Source: Luteibacter sp. dw_328
Lineage (GTDB): Bacteria > Pseudomonadota > Gammaproteobacteria > Xanthomonadales > Rhodanobacteraceae
Assembly (NCBI RefSeq): GCF_018449605.1
Contig: NZ_JAAVUW010000001.1
Coordinates: 930,001 to 994,000 of the forward strand
Reading direction: 5' to 3'
DNA: 64,000 nt
Below are positions 55,564 to 63,778 of the stretch, piece by piece. The notes beneath the pieces were generated by a model that searched no databases, had not been told where the DNA came from, and worked only from the letters and a program-made list of their open reading frames with translations. The position numbers were made by a program, and so were the translations under genes. Position 1 is the first letter of the stretch. Each line of letters begins with the position of its first letter.

Positions 55564-56732
55564 AGATCCTGGTCCTGACCAACCTGTTCCCCACGCCGTG
55601 GGATCCGCGCCGTGGCACCTTCAATCGCCAGCAGTTCCAGCGGCTGGCCGAGCGCCACGAGGTGGATGTCCTCACCGCCGTCGATTTCCGTGAACGCATG
55701 GCCGGCGCCCAGGGCACCGTGAACGTGCCGGGCGTCAAGCGCGACCATTTCACGTTCTACCACCCGCCGGGCATCGGTCGCTTCCTCAACGCGTTCTGCT
55801 TCTTCGCCAGCGTGATGTGGCAGCGCGGCCGTGAGCTGCGCGCCGCGCGCTACGACGTACTGCTGGCCAGCTGGGCGTTTCCCGATGCGGTTGCCGGTGC
55901 CTGGGTAGCGCGACTGCTGGGCATACCCTATGTGGTCAAGGTGCATGGCAGCGATCTCAACGTGCAGGCCGAAGCCCGCCTGCGCCGCCCGCAAATTCGT
56001 GCGGCCCTGCGCGGCGCAGGCGCCGTGGTGGCGGTAAGCAAGGCCCTCGCGCGCAAGGCCGTCGAACTGGGTGCGCCCGCGGAAGCCGTCGAAGCGATTT
56101 ACAACGGCGTCGATACCCGCGTATTCAACCGCGGCGATCGCACCGCGGCGCGCCAACGGCTAGGCCTTCCGGCCGAAGTGCCCATCGTGCTCTACGCAGG
56201 TAACCTCAAAGCCACCAAGGGCTGTCACGACCTTATCGAAGCGTTCCCCATGCTGGTTAAGCGCCATCACGATGCACGTCTGATCTATGTTGGCGACGGC
56301 GCCTCACGAGCGAACCTCGAGGACCGCGCCGCCTCGCTCTGCTGTGCGCCGGCCGTGCGTTTCGAAGCCGCCGTGGACCATGCCGCGCTAGCTGACTGGT
56401 TTCGCGCCGCCGACGTGCTCTGCCTGCCGAGCCACAACGAGGGCGTGCCGAACGTCGTGCTCGAGGCCATGGCCTGCGGCACTCCGGTAGTGGCGACGGC
56501 CGTCGGCGGCATTCCGGAAGTGCTGCCGGAGACGGCGGGCATCCTCGTACCGGTCCATCAGCCCCATGAACTGGGCACGGCCCTGGTCGAAGTCTTCGAA
56601 CGTCATTTCGATCCCGCCGTGATCGCCGCGCATGCGGCTACCTTCCGTTGGGACGAGAACATCGATCGCCTGGAGCACACGCTCCATCGCGTAGCCGCCG
56701 GCGAACCGGCACATCTTGGCGCCAACGCATGA
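55560..56732 (+). CDS. GT4 glycosyltransferase
   Basis: 390 residues, GT-B fold. MKILVLTNLFPTPWDPRRGT at the N-terminus, VVKVHGSDLNVQAEARL in the acceptor domain, LYAGNLKATKGCHDLIEAF, and the Ex7E donor motif in SHNEGVPNVVLEAMACGTP. Start chosen at the ATG overlapping the preceding stop (ATGA) and at the family N-terminus; the frame runs back to 55479. A cytosolic glycan-building enzyme of the same operon. Confidence 0.9.
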   Translation: MKILVLTNLFPTPWDPRRGTFNRQQFQRLAERHEVDVLTAVDFRERMAGAQGTVNVPGVKRDHFTFYHPPGIGRFLNAFCFFASVMWQRGRELRAARYDVLLASWAFPDAVAGAWVARLLGIPYVVKVHGSDLNVQAEARLRRPQIRAALRGAGAVVAVSKALARKAVELGAPAEAVEAIYNGVDTRVFNRGDRTAARQRLGLPAEVPIVLYAGNLKATKGCHDLIEAFPMLVKRHHDARLIYVGDGASRANLEDRAASLCCAPAVRFEAAVDHAALADWFRAADVLCLPSHNEGVPNVVLEAMACGTPVVATAVGGIPEVLPETAGILVPVHQPHELGTALVEVFERHFDPAVIAAHAATFRWDENIDRLEHTLHRVAAGEPAHLGANA

Positions 56733-57367
56733 ACTGGAAACTGAAAAAACACGACTTGCTCGGCTTGCTGCCGGAGGCGCTCGTGCTGACGCGCACGCGC
56801 GACCATGACCTGCGTTATCTCAGTTTCGACGACGGTCCGGACCCTCAGCACACGCCCAGGCTTCTGGACACGCTGGCACGACACAACGTGAAGGCGAGTT
56901 TTTTCCTGGTCGGCGAGAAGATCGAGCAGTACCCGGAGATCGTCCAGCGCATCGTGGCGGACGGCCACATGATCGGCAATCACTCCTACAGCCATTGGTC
57001 CTTCACCAACATGGATCTGCGCAAGCAGCTCGACGAGGTGTACCGGACCGACGCGCTGTTGCGCCTGTTCGACAACCGGCCGCACCACCGGATGCGCCCC
57101 CCGCATGGATACGTCGGGGCAAAGCTTCTCCTGCATTTCGCGCGCCGCAAGCGCAGCTTCATTTACTGGTCGTACGACAGCCTCGATTACCAGGACCGTC
57201 CGATCGAGGCGCTCATCTCGCGCCTGCGCGACGACCCGCCCGCCGCTGGCGACATCGTGCTCATGCACGATGACAGCGACAAGGCCGCCGAGGCGCTCGA
57301 CGTCATGCTGCCGGAATGGCTCGGCCAGGGCATTCGCTTCGGCGCCCTGCCCGGCAACGCCCCTTGA
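56729..57367 (+). CDS. Polysaccharide deacetylase (CE4, NodB domain only)
   Basis: 212 residues, nearly all NodB domain. The five CE4 motifs are visible: SFDDGPDPQHTP (metal-binding Asp), HSYSHWSF (HxxxH), RPPHGYVGAK, a motif-4-like YWSYDSLDYQD and DIVLMHDD. No signal peptide or membrane segment, so it is expected in the cytosol. Second deacetylase of the operon: free amino groups on sugars would result. ATG overlaps the previous stop by 4 bp. Confidence 0.9.
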   Translation: MNWKLKKHDLLGLLPEALVLTRTRDHDLRYLSFDDGPDPQHTPRLLDTLARHNVKASFFLVGEKIEQYPEIVQRIVADGHMIGNHSYSHWSFTNMDLRKQLDEVYRTDALLRLFDNRPHHRMRPPHGYVGAKLLLHFARRKRSFIYWSYDSLDYQDRPIEALISRLRDDPPAAGDIVLMHDDSDKAAEALDVMLPEWLGQGIRFGALPGNAP

Positions 57368-58530
57368 ATATCCTCTACCACCACCGGACGCGCGGACGCC
57401 ACGTCGAGGGCGTGCATATCCGCGGGATCGTGCACGCGCTCCGCGATCTGGGGCATGACGTATCGGTCATGTCGTTCCCCGGTGCGGATCCGGAACGTGA
57501 GGCGCCCGAGGCTGCCACCGGTGGACGCGGCGGTCTCGCAGGCCTGGTCACGAAGCTGCCAGGCGTGGTCTTCGAGATGTTCGAACTGCTCTACAACCTC
57601 GTCACGCTGGCCCGCATGCGCCGCGCATGGCGCACGCATCCGCCGAAGCTGATCTACGAGCGTTACTCGCTATTCCTCTTCGCGACGATATGGCTGGCCC
57701 GTCGTCGCGGCATCCCGCTGGTGCTGGAAATCAACGATTCCGCCCTGGTCGATCGCGTGCGACCGCTGACCATGAAGGGTCTGGCGCGACGCATCGAAGG
57801 CTGGTGCCTGCGCCACGCCACCGGACTGGTCTTTATCTCCACCTACTTCCGCGACGCGGCCATCGCGGCCTACGGCGACATCGCGCCGTCGGTGATCTCA
57901 CCAAACGCCGTCGACCTGTCTCGTTTCGATCCCGCGCGCTTCGACCGCGAGACATTACGCCACGAACGCGGGCTGAGCGACCGCACCGTGTGCGGGCATA
58001 TCGGCGCCTTCGCCCATTGGCATGGCGTGGACGACTTCGTCGAGGCCATCGCCAGCCGTCTCCACGACGTGCCGGAGCTGGCCCTGGTCTTCGTCGGCGA
58101 CGGCAAGACGCTCCCCGCGGTGCGCGCCCTGGTGGCCGAGCGGGGCCTGAGCGACCGGGTGCTCCTGCCCGGCCGGGTGCCCCACGAGGACGTCGCCAGC
58201 TGGATCGCCTGCATGGACTATGCCGTGTTGCCGAATTCCAATCACTACGGCTCTCCCATGAAGCTGTTCGAGTTCATGGGTATGGGCGTTCCCATGGTCG
58301 CACCGGATTACGCGCCGGTCGCCGAAGTGATCGCCGATGGCCGCACGGGATGGTTGTTCCCGCACGGCGATGCCGCCGCCTGCGTCGAGCGCGTGCTCGA
58401 GCTGGCCCGGCTGACCGATGAACGCAGGCGCGTGGGACATGCCGCGCGTGACTACATCGCCAGCGAGCGGCAGTGGCGCAACAACGCCGAACAACTGCTT
58501 ACCCTGGTGCCAGCCGGAGTCGCCGCGTGA
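57364..58530 (+). CDS. GT4 glycosyltransferase (TTG start)
   Basis: 388 residues, GT-B fold. A TTG start overlapping the preceding TGA (TTGA) gives NILYHHRTRGRHVEGVHIRG, where family similarity begins; the frame stays open further upstream inside the deacetylase gene. Donor-site region NHYGSPMKLFEFMGMGVPMV; domain opener GHIGAFAHWHGVDDFVEA. Third GT4 of the operon, so four glycosyltransferases in all here plus the initiating enzyme at 22496, suggesting a repeat unit of several sugars. Confidence 0.88.
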   Translation: MNILYHHRTRGRHVEGVHIRGIVHALRDLGHDVSVMSFPGADPEREAPEAATGGRGGLAGLVTKLPGVVFEMFELLYNLVTLARMRRAWRTHPPKLIYERYSLFLFATIWLARRRGIPLVLEINDSALVDRVRPLTMKGLARRIEGWCLRHATGLVFISTYFRDAAIAAYGDIAPSVISPNAVDLSRFDPARFDRETLRHERGLSDRTVCGHIGAFAHWHGVDDFVEAIASRLHDVPELALVFVGDGKTLPAVRALVAERGLSDRVLLPGRVPHEDVASWIACMDYAVLPNSNHYGSPMKLFEFMGMGVPMVAPDYAPVAEVIADGRTGWLFPHGDAAACVERVLELARLTDERRRVGHAARDYIASERQWRNNAEQLLTLVPAGVAA

Positions 58531-59732
58531 TCGTCCTCGCCCTGATCGTCTTTCTCCTGCTCGCTTTCGCCGCTGCGGTGACGGTGGCTATCCGCGCGCG
58601 CAACATGCAGTACTGGCTGTGGGGCTACCTCACCCGGCATAAGCGGCCGGAGGTTTCCGGACCTGTGCACGTCATGTTCTGCTTTGTCGACCACTTCGAG
58701 CCGAACTGGGGCCGGGTAGACATGGACACGCAGCGCCGTCGCGTCGATCGCTGGTGCACCGACTACCGCGCCCTGGCCTCGCGTCACCGCGACGCCGACG
58801 GCCGCGTGCCGCAGCACAGCTTTTTCTATCCCGAAGAAGAATACGTGGAGGAGCACCTCGACAAGATCGAGTCGCTCTGTGCCGATGGCTACGGCGAGAT
58901 CGAGATCCACCTCCACCACGACAACGACACGCCGGAAAACTTCGTCGCCACGATCGATCGTTTCAACCGGCTGCTGCACGACAAGCACAACGCGTTGCCG
59001 CGCGACCCGGTGACTGGCCAGCTGCGTTTCGCCTTCATCCACGGCAACTGGTGCCTGGATAACTCACGCGCGGATGGCCGCTGGTGCGGTATCAACAACG
59101 AATTGATCCTGCTGCGCGAGCTTGGTTGCTACGCCGACTTCACTCTGCCTTCGGCGCCTAGCGATACGCAGACGCGAATGTCGAATGCCATCTACTACGC
59201 CACCGACGACCCGCATAAGTGCAAGTCGCACGATACCGGCGTACGCATGCGCGTGGGCGGCGAGCCGTCGGGCGACCTGCTGATCATCCAGGGCGTATTG
59301 GGCCTGAACTGGAAGAACCGCCGCTTCGGCATCATCCCGCGCATCGAGAACTCCGATATCCGCCGTGGCTCACCGCCCACGCCGTCTCGCGTGGACCAAT
59401 GGGTGCGTACGGGTATCCATGTCGAAGGCCGGCCGGAGTGGACCTTCATCAAGATCCACACCCACGGTACCCAGGAAGGCGACATGGACACCCTCCTCGG
59501 CCAGCCTGTCGACGCGATGCACGATTACCTGGAGTCGACGTACAACGACGGCCGCGACTACGTCCTGCACTACGTCACCGCCCGAGAGATGTACAACATC
59601 GCCAAGGCCGCCGAAGCCGGCATGACCGGCGACCCCGGCCGCTACCGCGACTTCGAGCTCCCCAAACCCGGCAAAGCAACCGCGACCGCTGTTGTAGGAG
59701 CCGATTCATCGGCGATCCAAACCGTGTCGTAA
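58527..59732 (+). CDS. WalW-like (CE4-related) protein, membrane-anchored
   Basis: 401 residues. GTG start overlapping the preceding stop gives a short N-terminal transmembrane helix (2-22, LALIVFLLLAFAAAVTVAI). The rest is a TIM-barrel-like domain with HVMFCFVDHFEPNWG, YGEIEIHLHHDNDTPENF, FAFIHGNWCLDN, and WTFIKIHTHGTQEGDM. Conserved acidic and His motifs resemble the WalW branch of polysaccharide deacetylases, but I hold this with moderate certainty. The last ~13 residues (VGADSSAIQTVS region) are encoded by a REP-like repeat, so the natural C-terminus was probably changed. Last gene of the 11-gene operon. Confidence 0.75.
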   Translation: MIVLALIVFLLLAFAAAVTVAIRARNMQYWLWGYLTRHKRPEVSGPVHVMFCFVDHFEPNWGRVDMDTQRRRVDRWCTDYRALASRHRDADGRVPQHSFFYPEEEYVEEHLDKIESLCADGYGEIEIHLHHDNDTPENFVATIDRFNRLLHDKHNALPRDPVTGQLRFAFIHGNWCLDNSRADGRWCGINNELILLRELGCYADFTLPSAPSDTQTRMSNAIYYATDDPHKCKSHDTGVRMRVGGEPSGDLLIIQGVLGLNWKNRRFGIIPRIENSDIRRGSPPTPSRVDQWVRTGIHVEGRPEWTFIKIHTHGTQEGDMDTLLGQPVDAMHDYLESTYNDGRDYVLHYVTAREMYNIAKAAEAGMTGDPGRYRDFELPKPGKATATAVVGADSSAIQTVS

Positions 59733-59760
59733 CGCCCAGCGCCGATGAATCGGCTCTTAC
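59693..59760. repeat. Inverted pair of REP-like palindromes (REPIN-like), ATTCAT type
   Basis: Left copy 59693-59716 (TGTAGGAGCCGATTCATCGG and on) and right copy 59738-59760, inverted (GCCGATGAATCGGCTCTTAC at its end), 21 bp apart. It spans the stop codon of the WalW-like gene, may also serve as a transcript-end hairpin, and ends 18 bp from the convergent small gene. Confidence 0.88.
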
Positions 59761-59777
59761 CGAGCGAGAGCTACACG

Positions 59778-60227
59778 CTACGGCTGGCCAAACCGCAGCC
59801 GCGTATCCGCGACACTAAAATCGCAATACTCATTCTCACAGCCGATCAGCTTCGGATCGTGCGTCGCAGGCCCACGCGCGCCCGTACACAACGCATAACG
59901 AACCGCATCCGTCTTGAGCTCGTCACACGCTCCGGGATACTGGGGCGACCTTACGTAGATAAGCCCCCGGTGTACGATTCTCCCCACCGGTCCGCCAGCC
60001 GCAACGCCGACTTGCGCCATGCAGCCGGCGAGCTGGTCGAATGCCTCCGCGGAGATAAAAATCTCATCCGGATCGTCCTGGGCGCCAAACGCCGTCGCCT
60101 TCCAGTCCACCTTCCTGAGGCAGCCGGATGCCTTATCCCTGGTCTCATGGGCCACACTCGCCGCGGACCAGACTGCCAGAAGAACGCACGCCATCCATAG
60201 CAGTGACCTGCTTCCCTTGCCGTTCAT
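59778..60227 (-). CDS. Small secreted Cys-containing protein, unknown
   Basis: 149 residues. Signal peptide (1-26, SLLWMACVLLAVWSAASVA). The mature part has six cysteines (36, 69, 101, 114, 130, 135), enough for three disulfides; RGLIYVRSPQYPGACDELK and LIGCENEYCDFSV are its clearest stretches. The ATG at 60227 follows GGGGAG; the frame extends upstream to 60296 without merit. I do not recognise the family. Convergent with the operon. Confidence 0.68.
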   Translation of the reverse strand: MNGKGSRSLLWMACVLLAVWSAASVAHETRDKASGCLRKVDWKATAFGAQDDPDEIFISAEAFDQLAGCMAQVGVAAGGPVGRIVHRGLIYVRSPQYPGACDELKTDAVRYALCTGARGPATHDPKLIGCENEYCDFSVADTRLRFGQP

Positions 60228-60341
60228 CACCACTCCCCTTGACCGCCGCAGCCGGGTCAGGCTGCATGGAACGCTTCCTGGCGGAGAATCTTTCACCGCG
60301 TCCGTACAGGGTGCGTGAACGGGTTAATTCCTCACGTTTGG

Positions 60342-60374
60342 GCTAGCACCCTTCGCCGCTGAAGCGGCTCCTAC
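60342..60374 (-). repeat. REP-like palindrome, copy 7, at a gene end
   Basis: Reads on the minus strand CTGTAGGAGCCGCTTCAGCG then GCGAAGGGTGCTAG. It supplies the last codons ([10 protein letters not shown]) and the TAG stop of the 60343-60801 gene, so the repeat inserted into or across the gene end. Confidence 0.85.
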
Positions 60375-60801
60375 AGAAGAGAAAGGCGGCTCTCAGGAGC
60401 GCTCCGGAGATCACGCCGGCGCAGCAGCTGAGCACTACTGTCGCCGGCAGTGAGAGCGAGCCGCTCCACTGCTCCGGTGGTCCGAAAGCCTCGAACATCA
60501 CGATCCCCAGTATGGCCACGGACAGAAACGTCACCAGCCAAAGCGCGTACGCCAATAAGTCGGTGAGCGAGCTGTACTTGAGGAACCCGACGAAGCTCAA
60601 TGCGAAGACGACTGCCCCGACGGCGGGCGCCGATCGGAAGCCATCGTGCCCGACGCAGACCAACAGTGCGCCCCCGTCGTACGACGATACACAACGCAAC
60701 AGCACGGGGACCACGGCGAACATCAGCGCGGTCCAGGGCGCCGGGTAGCGCCTCACCAGGGCAGCCGAGACGGCCGCGATCATCGATTTCTTCCAGATCA
60801 T
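60343..60801 (-). CDS. Small integral membrane protein, unknown
   Basis: 152 residues with about four transmembrane helices (near 22-37, 53-73, 83-103, 120-140), for example TALMFAVVPVLLRCVSSYDG and LLAYALWLVTFLSVAILGIV. No known family seen. The last eleven residues and the stop codon come from a REP-like repeat, so the original C-terminus is uncertain. It lies divergently from the metal-efflux genes with a 114-bp gap. Confidence 0.62.
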   Translation of the reverse strand: MIWKKSMIAAVSAALVRRYPAPWTALMFAVVPVLLRCVSSYDGGALLVCVGHDGFRSAPAVGAVVFALSFVGFLKYSSLTDLLAYALWLVTFLSVAILGIVMFEAFGPPEQWSGSLSLPATVVLSCCAGVISGALLRAAFLFCRSRFSGEGC

Positions 60802-60915
60802 GGGCCGGAAGACTAGGGGTCCCCCGCGGCATCGGATATCGGATCATTCTGAAAAATGTGTCCGATTGCACGATGGAATTGTCTAACAGGCAGGCGATCC
60901 CCTAGCATCCCGACC

Positions 60916-61302
60916 ATGTCCCGCACCCTTCCCACGCTGCTTCAGCGCCTGCGCCGCCACAAAGGCGGCTGGTTGCTATTGATCGCGGCGCTGATGATCA
61001 AGATAGCGGCGGGAACCGTGTGCGTGCTGGACGGCCCCCGTGTGGCATCCAACGTGCCGCCCGGCGGTCACACAACGATCGAGAGCATGGTCGCAGCGGC
61101 GACGTCGTCTGCGGACGAGGGTGACACATGCCTGCTCGGTGAAGCTGGCGGCTGCCACTGTGCCTGTGCGCACGCGACGGCGTTGCCGGCGACCCTGCCT
61201 GTTCTGGCCGCTGTCATCGGCTTGCCCGCCGTCGTCAGCCATCTACCGGCGGCGCCGAGGCTGCTGTTCAATCGTTCGCCGCTACGGCCTCCTATCGCCT
61301 GA
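60916..61302 (+). CDS. Small Cys/His-rich protein leading the czc operon
   Basis: 128 residues. A basic N-terminus and a hydrophobic segment (17-34) suggest an uncleaved anchor or signal; a metal-ligand-rich stretch follows with C72, C80, H81, C82, C84 and H86 (GGCHCACAH). It lies 71 bp upstream of czcC in the same direction. Small metal-binding periplasmic proteins such as CzcI occupy this position in some czc operons; sequence similarity to CzcI itself is not evident, so only the analogy is proposed. Upstream DNA has an ATCGGA...TCCGAT inverted repeat (about 60842-60866). Confidence 0.68.
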   Translation: MSRTLPTLLQRLRRHKGGWLLLIAALMIKIAAGTVCVLDGPRVASNVPPGGHTTIESMVAAATSSADEGDTCLLGEAGGCHCACAHATALPATLPVLAAVIGLPAVVSHLPAAPRLLFNRSPLRPPIA

Positions 61303-61373
61303 AACCCTCGTCTCCGACGCTCGCCCGATAAATCGGGTGCGTCGATCGTTGCTGGTTTTCAGGAGATTTCCCC

Positions 61374-62648
61374 ATGTTCTTGTTGCGTGCAGCGCCCTGG
61401 GGCGCCGTGTGCGTGTTCCTTGCCGCCACTGTTTCCGCTTCCCCTTATGCGGAGGCCCCACCGCCGGTCCTCCTCGCACCTCCCGCGTTGCAATCCGCAG
61501 TCCATGAGCTGTGGGCCAACAGCCCGCAGGTGCAGCTTGCCGATGCGGCCCTGCGTGCCGCGCGGGCCCGTGCTCGCGCCGCCGCACAGCCTCTCTACAA
61601 CCCCTCGTTGCAACTGGAGGGCGAGAACGCCGACGTCGATCGCCGTACGGTCGGTGCGAGCCTGGCGCTGGACCTCTCCGGCAAACGCCGGGCCCGGACC
61701 ATCGAGAGCGATGCGGACGTGCGGGCCCGGCAGGCGGCCTACACACTCGCGCGTCGTGATATCGCCGCGGACTGGTTGAAGGCCTGGGCCGGCGCGATGC
61801 TGGCGCGAGAACAAACCGAACTGGGTCGCCGACGCCTGGCCCTGATGGGACGTTTCGACGAGCTCGCAGCCCAGCGTCTGAAGGTGGGCGACATCAGCAG
61901 TTCCGAACGCGACCTGGCGGCCCTGGCCCTGGGCGAGGCGCAGATCCAACAGGCGTCCCTGGCAGGCCAGGAGGCTGCGTCTCTGGCGGCCCTGGCCACG
62001 GTCGGCGGGGACGCCGGCGACGCGCTGCCCGGACTGCCTCCGGCCCTGCCGCCGAGCGCCGGGCTAGTCGTTCCTGTGGCGCTGACCGACCGCCCGGAGT
62101 GGCTTCAGGCACAAGCGGATCAGGACCGTGCCGAGGCCGGCGTCGTGGTCGCCCAGCGCGCGCAGCGGCCCGATCCGACGGTGAGCCTGACCGGCGGGCA
62201 TGTGCGAAGCGGCACGCGCACCGATCGTGTCGTCGGCGTCAGCCTTTCCATTCCGATTCCGATATTGAACACCGGTCGTGCCGAGATCGCCGCCGCACAA
62301 GCTGACGCCGACGCGGCGTTCGCCTCACGACGGGCGACCACGCTGCGCTCGAACGCCGGCCTCACGCAGGCCCAGTCCACCTACACCGCCCTGCGCGGCG
62401 CGGCGGAATCGTTCCGGCAAAGCCGCGCCAACGCCTTCGACGAACGCATCCAGACCCTCGAAAAGTTGTGGCAAGCCAGCGAGATCGGCACCTCGGACTA
62501 CCTCGTGCAACTCAAACAGAGCCTCGATACGGCGCTCTCCGGCCGCGCGCTGGAAAGCCAGACCTGGCAGGCCTGGTTCGATTACCTCGCCGCCTCCGGT
62601 CGTCTGACCGAATGGATCGACGGACCCTTCAAGGACACTTCCCGATGA
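61374..62648 (+). CDS. czcC: Outer-membrane factor of heavy-metal RND efflux system
   Basis: 424 residues, TolC-type. Signal peptide (1-23, VCVFLAATVSA), then long heptad-rich helices in two repeated halves: NSPQVQLADAALRAARARA and AQADADAAFASRRA, with short strands (PTVSLTGGHVRSGTRTDRVV, VSLSIPIPILN) for the barrel. CzcC-family length and the genes after it (membrane fusion protein, RND pump) support a cobalt/zinc/cadmium or copper exporter. The start follows AGGAG. It overlaps czcB by 4 bp. Confidence 0.92.
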   Translation: MFLLRAAPWGAVCVFLAATVSASPYAEAPPPVLLAPPALQSAVHELWANSPQVQLADAALRAARARARAAAQPLYNPSLQLEGENADVDRRTVGASLALDLSGKRRARTIESDADVRARQAAYTLARRDIAADWLKAWAGAMLAREQTELGRRRLALMGRFDELAAQRLKVGDISSSERDLAALALGEAQIQQASLAGQEAASLAALATVGGDAGDALPGLPPALPPSAGLVVPVALTDRPEWLQAQADQDRAEAGVVVAQRAQRPDPTVSLTGGHVRSGTRTDRVVGVSLSIPIPILNTGRAEIAAAQADADAAFASRRATTLRSNAGLTQAQSTYTALRGAAESFRQSRANAFDERIQTLEKLWQASEIGTSDYLVQLKQSLDTALSGRALESQTWQAWFDYLAASGRLTEWIDGPFKDTSR

Positions 62649-63778
62649 CGACGCCACTGCTCCGTTCTACCGTCCTGAGCCTCTCGCTTACCGTGTTGCT
62701 CGGCGGTCTGTCCCTTGCCGCATGCGCGGAAGATGCCAGCGCGACGGCCGCCGATGAGGCTGCGGCGAGCAACCCTCTCGTCCTCGATGTCGCCGCGATC
62801 AAGACCGCCGGCATCGTCGTCGACACCCTTACCGTCCGCACCGTGTCCGACCAGTTCAAGGCACCCGGCGAGGTCAAAGTCGATGCCTACAACACCGTAC
62901 TGGTCTCGCCCCGGGTCGCGTCCCAGGTCGTCGCCCGCAAAGCGAGGCTGGGCGACATCGTCACTGCCGGCGCACCGCTCGTCGTGCTGTCCAGCGTCGA
63001 GGTGGCCGAGACACAAGGCCAGCTCATCGTAGCCAGCCAGGATTGGCAGCGCGTGGCCGCACTCGGCGCACAGGCGGTCTCGGCGCGTCGCTATAACGAA
63101 GCCCTGGTGCAGCGCGACCAGGCCAAGGCAAAGCTCAGGGCATATGGCTTATCCGAGGGGCAGATCGCCCATCTGATCAAGCGAGGCTCGTCCGCAGCGG
63201 ACGGCAGCTTCGAGCTGCTCGCCCCGCGTGCCGGACGCGTGACGACGGATGCGTTCCTGGTCGGTGAACGGATCGAACCTGGCCGTCCCTTGTTCACCCT
63301 GGTCACCGAGTCGTCCGTGTGGGTCGAGGCGCGTCTGTCCCCTGCCGCCGCCGAACAGGTGAAGGAAGGCGATACGGTGACCATCCTCGCGCACGGTACC
63401 GAACTGCCCGGCAAGGTCGTGCAGCGATCTCACCAGACGGATGAAAAAACCCGCACCGTCGATGTTCGCATCCAGGTGGCCAACGAGAAGGACGTGTTGC
63501 ACCCAGGGGAGCTGGTGGAAAGCCGCATCGCCATCACCTCGAACACGCGGCAGCTGGCTGTGCCCGCCGAGGCCGTCGTGCTCTTGCAGAACCAGGCCAC
63601 GGTCTTCGTCCGCGGCCAGAAGCCCGGCCAGTTTGAACCGGTTCCGGTGGAGGTGGGCGACACACGCGATGGCTGGACCGAAATCAAGCAGGGTCTCGCT
63701 GCAGGCGCGCCCTACGTGCGCAAAGGCGCGTTCGCGCTGAAGGCCCGTATCCTGCGTTCGCAGCTTGGAGAAGACTGA
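62645..63778 (+). CDS. czcB: Periplasmic adaptor (membrane fusion protein) of metal RND system
   Basis: 377 residues. The N-terminus ends in a lipobox (GLSLAAC, Cys27), so it should be a lipoprotein anchored to the inner membrane. The biotinyl-lipoyl-like hinge is seen in VSPRVASQVVARKARLGDIV and FELLAPRAGRVTTDAFLVGE; beta-barrel sequence ends with VPVEVGDTRDGWTEIKQGL. It links the pump to the outer-membrane factor. ATG overlaps czcC stop (ATGA). The stop overlaps czcA by one base. Confidence 0.92.
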   Translation: MTTPLLRSTVLSLSLTVLLGGLSLAACAEDASATAADEAAASNPLVLDVAAIKTAGIVVDTLTVRTVSDQFKAPGEVKVDAYNTVLVSPRVASQVVARKARLGDIVTAGAPLVVLSSVEVAETQGQLIVASQDWQRVAALGAQAVSARRYNEALVQRDQAKAKLRAYGLSEGQIAHLIKRGSSAADGSFELLAPRAGRVTTDAFLVGERIEPGRPLFTLVTESSVWVEARLSPAAAEQVKEGDTVTILAHGTELPGKVVQRSHQTDEKTRTVDVRIQVANEKDVLHPGELVESRIAITSNTRQLAVPAEAVVLLQNQATVFVRGQKPGQFEPVPVEVGDTRDGWTEIKQGLAAGAPYVRKGAFALKARILRSQLGED

